From Chloroflexi bacterium RBG_16_57_11 (GTDB lineage Bacteria; Chloroflexota; Anaerolineae; Anaerolineales; UBA4823): a stretch of 7,125 nt of DNA. Below are positions 1 through 4,234 of the stretch, in pieces. The first letter of the stretch is position 1. The number at the start of each line of letters is the position of its first letter. A model generated the notes under the pieces. The model was given only the letters and a program-made list of their open reading frames with translations, did not search any database and had not been told where the DNA came from. Both the position numbers and the translations under genes were made by a program. The stretch lies in contig MGNS01000001.1 of the NCBI GenBank assembly GCA_001795165.1, forward strand, positions 831 to 7,955, read 5' to 3'.

Positions 1-138
1 GGAGCGGCATACGAAGGTTACGAGCGCACCATTGACGCCAATATCAAGAACCTGCGCGCCAAGATCGAGCCGGACCCGAAAAACCCGCAGTATATCGAGA
101 CTGTCTTTGGGATCGGCTATCGCTTCACTCGCTCCTGA
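1..138 (+). CDS. Response regulator, OmpR/PhoB family, C-terminal fragment
   Basis: The last 45 residues of a gene that begins before the window, open in frame 1 and stopping with TGA at 136-138. The segment shows the end of an OmpR-type winged-helix DNA-binding domain: a recognition-helix stretch with RTIDANIKNLRAKIE, then dp.np.yIeTV.GiGYRF, the family's C-terminal hairpin signature. Such proteins take phosphate from a partner histidine kinase on an N-terminal receiver domain (not in the window) and then bind promoter repeats. The next gene, 21 bp downstream, is a histidine kinase, so this is very probably its cognate regulator. The fold and family are clear; the regulon cannot be read from here. 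Confidence 0.93.
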   Translation, partial: GAAYEGYERTIDANIKNLRAKIEPDPKNPQYIETVFGIGYRFTRS

Positions 139-159
139 GCAGAAGTCTATATAAAATCC

Positions 160-1569
160 ATGCGCGCCCGGTTGCTTATCTCCTTCACCCTCGTTGTCCT
201 GGTCTCTATCATTGGGGTTGTATTCTTTGCTCGCCAGGGTGTTGCCAGAACCGTCAGGACGTTCATGTATCGCGGCGGCATGATCGGGAGTGATGAGTTA
301 GTCGCCGATTTGCAGGATTATTACGCCGAGTATGGCTCCTGGCAAGGTGTGGAAGGTGTGCTTGGCGGGGTGGGCCGCGGCCAGGGACAAGGCCTGGGTA
401 TGATGCACGGTCAGGGCCAGGGGATGATGATGGGCCAGCGCATGCGCCTGGCGGACGCCCAGGGCTTAGTAGTCGCCGATACGGATGCCAGCCCGGCCGG
501 ATCTCTAAGCGCTGCGGAGCTAGAAGCCGCGATCCCCCTGGAGGTGAATGGACGAACGGTTGGCTACCTGACCTGGGAGGGTGGCATGACTTTCAACGCC
601 GCCGACCAAACTTTCCTGCTCAGCCGCCTGACAGGCGCGGCCATCAGCGCCGGATTAATTGCCGGCGGACTATCCCTGCTGTTAGCTCTGTTGCTATCCT
701 ATAACCTGATGCGCCCGGTGCGAGAGCTTACCCAGGCCGCTCGTCGCCTGGGAGAGCGTGACCTCTCTCAACGCGTTCGAGTCAGCGGTAAGGACGAGCT
801 GGCGGAGCTAGCCCAGGCCTTCAATCGCATGGCGGGTTCACTCCAACAAGCCGAAGAGAGCCGCCGCGCGCTTACCGCCGATATTGCCCATGAGCTTCGA
901 ACGCCGCTGGCGGTTCAGCGCGCCAATCTGGAGGCCTTTCAGGATGGCGTCTATCCACTCACACCGAGTAACCTCGCACCTGTGATGGAGCAAAATCTCC
1001 TGCTCACACGTTTGGTGGACGACCTGCGAATCCTGGCGCTGGCCGACGCTGGTCAGCTTACCCTGGAGCGCACGCTAACGGATTTGCCCGACCTGCTTCA
1101 TCGTGTTGTTGAGCGCTTTCAATTGCATGCTGCCAATCGAAATATCTCGCTCCGGCTCGAACCTTTCGAAGCTTCCAATTCATTCAACCTGTATGCTGAT
1201 TCCCAACGGATCGAGCAAATCCTCGCCAATCTGCTCTCGAACGCCCTCCGCCACACCCCTGAAGGTGGGCAGATCACCGTGCGCATCTCGCCGGGCTCTC
1301 CCGCTGGAGCCGAGACCGCCGGTCTCGGTCACCAAGAGGTGTGGATTTCCGTACACGACAGCGGACCTGGCATCTCGCCGGACGCTCTCCCCCATGTCTT
1401 TGAGCGTTTTTACCGCGCCGACCGCTCGCGTAGCCGGTCAGAGGGCGGCAGCGGGCTGGGGCTGGCAATCGCCCGCCAGCTGTCTGAAGCCCATGGTGGA
1501 ACTCTGACCGTTGCCAATCATCCACAGGGTGGGGCGGTGTTTACGCTTACCCTGCTGAAAAATAGCTGA
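160..1569 (+). CDS. Two-component sensor histidine kinase, BaeS-like
   Basis: A 469-residue membrane kinase that autophosphorylates on His and passes the phosphate to the upstream regulator. Visible in order: transmembrane helix 1 (about 5-24); an extracytoplasmic sensor region (25-157) with a Gly/Gln/Met-rich stretch (69-95); transmembrane helix 2 (158-181); a HAMP linker (about 181-233); a HisKA domain with DIAHELRTPL and phospho-acceptor His244; and a HATPase domain with N box NLLSNALRHT (357-366), G1 DSGPGIS (400-406), F box FERFYR (414-419) and G2 GGSGLGLAIA (429-438). All catalytic motifs are intact and the length is normal. ATG at 160 is chosen because the first membrane helix follows directly; no strong Shine-Dalgarno is seen, which fits coupling to the regulator gene. 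The Met/His-containing loop might sense a metal or redox state, but that is inference. Confidence 0.96.
   Translation: MRARLLISFTLVVLVSIIGVVFFARQGVARTVRTFMYRGGMIGSDELVADLQDYYAEYGSWQGVEGVLGGVGRGQGQGLGMMHGQGQGMMMGQRMRLADAQGLVVADTDASPAGSLSAAELEAAIPLEVNGRTVGYLTWEGGMTFNAADQTFLLSRLTGAAISAGLIAGGLSLLLALLLSYNLMRPVRELTQAARRLGERDLSQRVRVSGKDELAELAQAFNRMAGSLQQAEESRRALTADIAHELRTPLAVQRANLEAFQDGVYPLTPSNLAPVMEQNLLLTRLVDDLRILALADAGQLTLERTLTDLPDLLHRVVERFQLHAANRNISLRLEPFEASNSFNLYADSQRIEQILANLLSNALRHTPEGGQITVRISPGSPAGAETAGLGHQEVWISVHDSGPGISPDALPHVFERFYRADRSRSRSEGGSGLGLAIARQLSEAHGGTLTVANHPQGGAVFTLTLLKNS
379..432 (+). repeat. Imperfect tandem repeat coding GQGQG-(LG)-MM in the kinase sensor loop
   Basis: Two imperfect in-frame units (379-405 and 409-432) each encode Gly-Gln-Gly-Gln-Gly followed by Met residues, separated by one His codon. 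The stretch sits in the predicted extracytoplasmic domain of the histidine kinase (residues about 74-91). It is low-complexity, probably disordered, and is the kind of sequence that grows or shrinks by replication slippage in steps of 3 bp without breaking the frame. Confidence 0.75.
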
Positions 1570-1575
1570 AAACCT

Positions 1576-2046
1576 ATGAAACCCAATAATGTCACTCGCT
1601 TGCTCGACTCGCGCGGCATTCCATACATCGCCTATGAGCTGCCCGCCGAAAAGCTCGGCGCGGTCGATGCTGCACTCCTGATGGGTGTGCCACCGGAGCA
1701 AGTGTTCAAGACCATTGTTGTGGTTCGGGAAGGCAAGGGCAAGCCGATCCTGGCGCTCATACCAGGCCCTTTCGAGGTGGATCTGAAGGCTCTGGCCAGG
1801 GCGTTAGGTGAGAAGAAACTGATCTTGCCCACTGAAAGGGAAGCCGAGCGTCTGACCGGGTTGCAAGCCGGCGGCATCTCCCCTCTGGCGTTGCTCAATA
1901 AGGGCTTCCAGGTGGTGATCGATGAGACTGCCATCCTGTATGATGAGATTTACATCTCCGGTGGACAACGCGGGCTGGATATCCGCCTCCCGGTAGAGGC
2001 ACTCGCAGAATTAACCGGCGCAGAATTTGCCGACTTCGGCCGGTAG
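1576..2046 (+). CDS. ybaK: YbaK/EbsC-family Cys-tRNA(Pro)-type deacylase
   Basis: A 156-residue cytosolic protein of the YbaK/EbsC family (related to the editing domain of prolyl-tRNA synthetase), whose known members hydrolyse mischarged Cys-tRNA(Pro) or related aminoacyl-tRNAs in trans. Family marks seen: the N-terminal region with the LDSRGIPYIAYEL pattern, FKTIVV with the conserved Lys45, an LIPGPFEVDLKALARALG segment, the LQAGGISPLAL glycine loop (about 96-106), and ISGGQRGLDIRLP near the end. Length matches the family. The start lies 6 bp after the kinase stop with no obvious Shine-Dalgarno, suggesting translational coupling. It has no evident functional link with the two-component system. 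YbaK, ProX and YeaK-type deacylases differ in tRNA preference, which the sequence alone does not settle. Confidence 0.93.
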   Translation: MKPNNVTRLLDSRGIPYIAYELPAEKLGAVDAALLMGVPPEQVFKTIVVVREGKGKPILALIPGPFEVDLKALARALGEKKLILPTEREAERLTGLQAGGISPLALLNKGFQVVIDETAILYDEIYISGGQRGLDIRLPVEALAELTGAEFADFGR

Positions 2047-2076
2047 ACCATCCGTTGACGAACTCCTGAAACTTTT

Positions 2077-2114
2077 AATCGGATACGGGCGTCTAAGATA
2101 TAACCTATCCGATT
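2077..2114. promoter_or_regulatory. 9-bp perfect inverted repeat upstream of the Hint lipoprotein gene
   Basis: AATCGGATA (2077-2085) and its exact reverse complement TATCCGATT (2106-2114) flank a 20-bp spacer. A -10-like TATAAC (2099-2104) lies inside the spacer, but I find no good -35 at standard distance; the TTGACG at 2055-2060 is too far upstream. The right arm ends two bases before the ribosome binding site. The repeat could be a dimeric repressor or activator site, or an RNA stem acting on translation. No T-run follows, so it is not a standard intrinsic terminator for ybaK. Confidence 0.5.
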
Positions 2115-2115
2115 T

Positions 2116-2120
2116 GGAGG
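2116..2120 (+). promoter_or_regulatory. Strong ribosome binding site for the Hint lipoprotein
   Basis: GGAGG four bases before ATG 2125, the clearest Shine-Dalgarno in the window. It fixes the start codon and fits the signal peptide that follows. Confidence 0.8.
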
Positions 2121-2124
2121 TCAC

Positions 2125-3180
2125 ATGATTCCCCGCCTATCTTATTGCCCTATACTGGTCTTCGCGTTCGTATTGGCCGCGTGCAGCCCGGTCTCATCTG
2201 GTCTGCCCACCCTGAGTGTAGCGCCATCCAGTGTTGAGATTACGCCGGTGGTCAGCACGGCAGTTTCAGGATCGGCTTCGGTGGGTACGGTAGAGCCGTT
2301 TATCGTGACCCAACCACCGCTGGATTATACACCGCCACCCACGGAGGTCCCTCCGACGCTGACTCCGATCCCTGCGATAGCTGGCGGCCTGGGTCCGACA
2401 GAGCTAAAATATCGAATCCTGGCACAGTTCCCCGATTTATTTTTCTGCGATCCGGATTATTATCCGGTGGCCCGTATGGATGAGCTCGAGCTTGCGAAAC
2501 AGCGCTTTCCCGAGCTCCAGGCTAACGCCGAAGAATTCAACGCTATCCTGGAACACAATAACCTTAAGGGGGTTACAAGTTTCACCGATGAGCAGGTGCT
2601 GCGCATCTATCAGGAACACAAAAAGCTTGCGGCTGTACAGTTCACCTTGGATCAAGCAAGTTACCGGTTCCAGCTTCAATCCGCCAAAGGAGAAGGAAAC
2701 GGTGAGCTGATCAGCGGCATGATAGACGGCCAGGGAGCGATTACAGTACAGCAAAGGGAACCGATCATCGCCACGTGTCCGATCTGCCTGGCGCAAGGAA
2801 CGCTGATCGATACACCTACCGGCCCTATCCCGGTGGAAAGCCTGTACCCGGGGATGCAAGTCTGGACGCTGGACCGAAGGGGTTTACGGACAGCCACAAC
2901 GCTGCTCAAGGTTGGCAAGACGGTCGTGCCAACCAATCACCAGGTGGTTCACCTCATGCTGGAGGATGGTCGCCAGCTAAGGATCTCCCCTGGTCACCCA
3001 ACGGTACAAGGTCGCTTGATTGGGACTCTGCGCCTTGGCGATCTATTGGATGGTTCTCGTATTGTTGCTGTTGAGTCGAATACCTATACCGGCTATGCCA
3101 CCTATGATCTACTCCCTGCTGGGGATACCGGCTTTTACTGGGCGGATGGAATATTAATCGCCAGCACACTGAACCGGTGA
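2125..3180 (+). CDS. Lipoprotein with C-terminal Hint (hedgehog/intein-like) autoprocessing domain
   Basis: A 351-residue secreted protein. Residues 1-20 form a lipoprotein signal peptide ending in the lipobox LAAC, so mature Cys20 should be lipidated and anchor the protein on the outer face of the membrane. Residues 21-85 are a Ser/Thr/Pro-rich linker. Residues about 90-215 form a module I cannot name, with LFFCDPDYYPV, an acidic helical stretch (118-170) and a beta-like segment before CPIC. From Cys221 to the end is a Hint domain: CLAQGTLIDTPTGPIPVESL is the intein block A pattern, GM.VWTLD follows, ISPGHPT (287-293) matches the block B Ser-x-x-His position, and TYDLLPAGDTGFYWADGILIAST is the final beta region. 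The intein-type terminal His-Asn is absent, so hedgehog-like N-terminal thioester chemistry at Cys221 is more likely than splicing. I infer that the anchored N-terminal part may be released from the Hint domain or joined to a nucleophile. Confidence 0.85.
   Translation: MIPRLSYCPILVFAFVLAACSPVSSGLPTLSVAPSSVEITPVVSTAVSGSASVGTVEPFIVTQPPLDYTPPPTEVPPTLTPIPAIAGGLGPTELKYRILAQFPDLFFCDPDYYPVARMDELELAKQRFPELQANAEEFNAILEHNNLKGVTSFTDEQVLRIYQEHKKLAAVQFTLDQASYRFQLQSAKGEGNGELISGMIDGQGAITVQQREPIIATCPICLAQGTLIDTPTGPIPVESLYPGMQVWTLDRRGLRTATTLLKVGKTVVPTNHQVVHLMLEDGRQLRISPGHPTVQGRLIGTLRLGDLLDGSRIVAVESNTYTGYATYDLLPAGDTGFYWADGILIASTLNR
2785..3177 (+). other. Hint domain (residues 221-351), hedgehog-like
   Basis: The domain begins at the candidate nucleophile Cys221 (codon 2785-2787), with Ser288-Pro-Gly-His291 at 2986-2997 as the likely oxyanion/proton-transfer pair. 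No homing endonuclease is inserted and nothing follows the domain, unlike a true intein with a C-extein. Cys218 three residues earlier makes a CPIC motif across the predicted cleavage point, which could form a disulfide masking the nucleophile. Confidence 0.78.
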
Positions 3181-3191
3181 TAAATCCAGGC

Positions 3192-3197
3192 TATGAT
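3192..3197 (+). promoter_or_regulatory. Possible -10 element for the ABC ATPase gene
   Basis: TATGAT (5 of 6 to consensus) lies 36 bp before the ATG at 3234. The segment 17 bp upstream, CTGAAC at 3169-3174, matches only 3 of 6 of the -35 consensus. A short leader with its own ribosome binding site is consistent with independent expression, but read-through from the lipoprotein gene is equally possible. Confidence 0.3.
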
Positions 3198-3222
3198 AAA
3201 ATAGCTCTAATTTCCCCGAACC

Positions 3223-3227
3223 AGGAG
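3223..3227 (+). promoter_or_regulatory. Ribosome binding site deciding the ABC ATPase start
   Basis: AGGAG six bases before ATG 3234. It supports that start over the in-frame GTG at 3177, which overlaps the upstream stop codon and would add 19 residues unlike the family's N terminus. Confidence 0.75.
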
Positions 3228-3233
3228 CGCCTC

Positions 3234-4004
3234 ATGGACCCGACCCCTGCTACTTCATCCCCGGAAGATCAGCCGATCATCATCTGCCGCGATGTGCACA
3301 AGTGGTTTGGTCACTTCGAGGCGCTGTGCGGCATCGATATGGAGGTCCATAAAGGGGAAGTCGTCGTTATCTTTGGTCCATCCGGCTCGGGCAAGTCCAC
3401 CTTCATCCGCACAATCAACCGCCTGGAGGAGCACCAACGAGGACAGATCATCGTTGACGGCATCGAGCTGACCCGCGATGTGCGCAATATTGAACAGATT
3501 CGCATGGAAACCGGGATGGTGTTCCAGTCCTTCAACTTATTTCCACATATGACCGTGCTGGATAACATCACGTTGGCTCCGATTCGCGTGCGCAAGTGGC
3601 CACGCGACAAAGCCGAGGAAATTGCCAAACAGCTCCTGGTACGCGTCGGTATCCCCGAGCAGGCCAATAAATACCCACCACAGCTCTCCGGCGGCCAGCA
3701 GCAGCGCGTCGCGATTGGACGCGCCCTGGCCATGCAGCCCAAGATTATGCTCTTTGACGAGCCCACCTCCGCACTCGACCCCGAAATGATCAAAGAAGTG
3801 CTGGATGTGATGACTAACCTGGCGCAATCGGGCATGACGATGCTGGTTGTGACCCATGAGATGGGATTTGCAAAAGCGGTCGCCAACCGCATGGTCTTTT
3901 TTGATCAGGGTTTGATCGTGGAAAGCGGTTCGCCGATCCAGATTTTTTCCCACCCTCAAGAAGATCGCACAAAGCTTTTCCTGTCGCAGATTTTAACCCA
4001 TTGA
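3234..4004 (+). CDS. glnQ: Polar amino acid ABC transporter ATP-binding protein (GlnQ/HisP type)
   Basis: A 256-residue ATPase that powers import of polar amino acids with a membrane permease and an extracytoplasmic binding protein. All nucleotide-binding motifs are intact: Walker A GPSGSGKST (48-56), Q-loop Gln98 in VFQSFNLFPHMTVLDN, signature LSGGQQQR (151-158), Walker B IMLFDEPTSALD (171-182) and switch His208 in VTHEMGFA. The VFQ-FNLFPHMTVL-N and VTHEMGFA strings are typical of the polar amino acid uptake (PAAT) subfamily. About a dozen residues before the first beta strand are a normal variable tail. No permease or substrate-binding gene lies on either side in this window, so the partners must be elsewhere. 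The substrate (Gln, Glu, His, Arg or other) cannot be told; the symbol is by subfamily only. Confidence 0.93.
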   Translation: MDPTPATSSPEDQPIIICRDVHKWFGHFEALCGIDMEVHKGEVVVIFGPSGSGKSTFIRTINRLEEHQRGQIIVDGIELTRDVRNIEQIRMETGMVFQSFNLFPHMTVLDNITLAPIRVRKWPRDKAEEIAKQLLVRVGIPEQANKYPPQLSGGQQQRVAIGRALAMQPKIMLFDEPTSALDPEMIKEVLDVMTNLAQSGMTMLVVTHEMGFAKAVANRMVFFDQGLIVESGSPIQIFSHPQEDRTKLFLSQILTH

Positions 4005-4073
4005 CCCAAATACGTCCCGAAGTCCTCCTACGCCAGACCGGTTCCAAATTTCTCCTGGATAGTTAATACCGTC
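4005..4073. other. Short intergenic stretch after the ABC ATPase
   Basis: No clear terminator is visible: there is an ACCGGT palindrome but no stem followed by a T-run. A 21-codon TTG-started ORF (4001-4066) overlaps the ABC stop codon, but nothing supports it as a gene. Confidence 0.4.
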
Positions 4074-4217
4074 ATGGACTTTGATACCAGCGTAAAGCTC
4101 CACATTTACAATACCATCGCCCAAAACACCCGGCCCCCAACCACTGATGAGGTGGCTCGAGCGTTGGAAGCATCGGCACCTCCAGAAGTGTTATACTTAT
4201 CAGGCAAAAACACATAA
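4074..4217 (+). pseudogene. 47-codon ORF resembling the N-terminal helical domain of MerB-like proteins; probable remnant
   Basis: The translation starts MDFDTSVKLHIYNTIAQNT and continues with RPPTTDEVARALEAS.APPEV, then ends at TAA 4215-4217. This is the pattern I associate with the N-terminal winged-helix segment of alkylmercury lyase-like proteins (hydrophobic helix with IY, a PPT turn, EVA.AL). Those proteins usually continue through a third helix and a large C-terminal domain, absent here: after LYLSGKNT the frame stops and the next gene's start follows 17 bp later. No good ribosome binding site is seen. The likeliest reading is a decayed or deleted gene; a genuine small helical protein is the alternative. 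The family match is from memory of the pattern only. Confidence 0.45.
4192..4197 (+). promoter_or_regulatory. Possible -10 element for the glycosyltransferase operon
   Basis: TATACT (5 of 6 to consensus) 37 bp before ATG 4235, inside the 3' end of the small remnant ORF. No good -35 stands 16-18 bp upstream; TTGGAA at 4164-4169 would need a 22-bp spacer. A promoter somewhere here is expected because the upstream gene differs in function. Confidence 0.3.
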
Positions 4218-4234
4218 GCTCTGGACTGCGGTGC

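Noticed and set aside
1103..1507. 134-codon alternative frame on the plus strand inside the kinase
   Set aside because: Out-of-frame shadow of the HATPase region, with no family pattern.
2055..2104. Sigma-70 promoter TTGACG (2055) with TATAAC (2099)
   Set aside because: The spacing of 38 bp is far outside the usable range; only the -10-like element remains as a weak candidate.
2785..3180. A splicing intein inserted in a host gene
   Set aside because: There is no C-extein, no terminal His-Asn and no downstream nucleophile; the gene ends with the domain, so a terminal hedgehog-like Hint domain fits better.
3177..3233. GTG start at 3177 for the ABC ATPase, overlapping the lipoprotein stop codon
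   Set aside because: The 19 extra residues do not look like the family's N terminus, while ATG 3234 has AGGAG six bases upstream.
3311..3892. 193-codon frame on the minus strand
   Set aside because: It lies antisense within the ABC ATPase gene, whose motifs are unmistakable; the minus frame shows no domain pattern and is a codon-bias shadow.
4001..4066. 21-codon TTG-started ORF overlapping the ABC ATPase stop
   Set aside because: No ribosome binding site of note, no recognisable pattern, and a frame this short is expected by chance.
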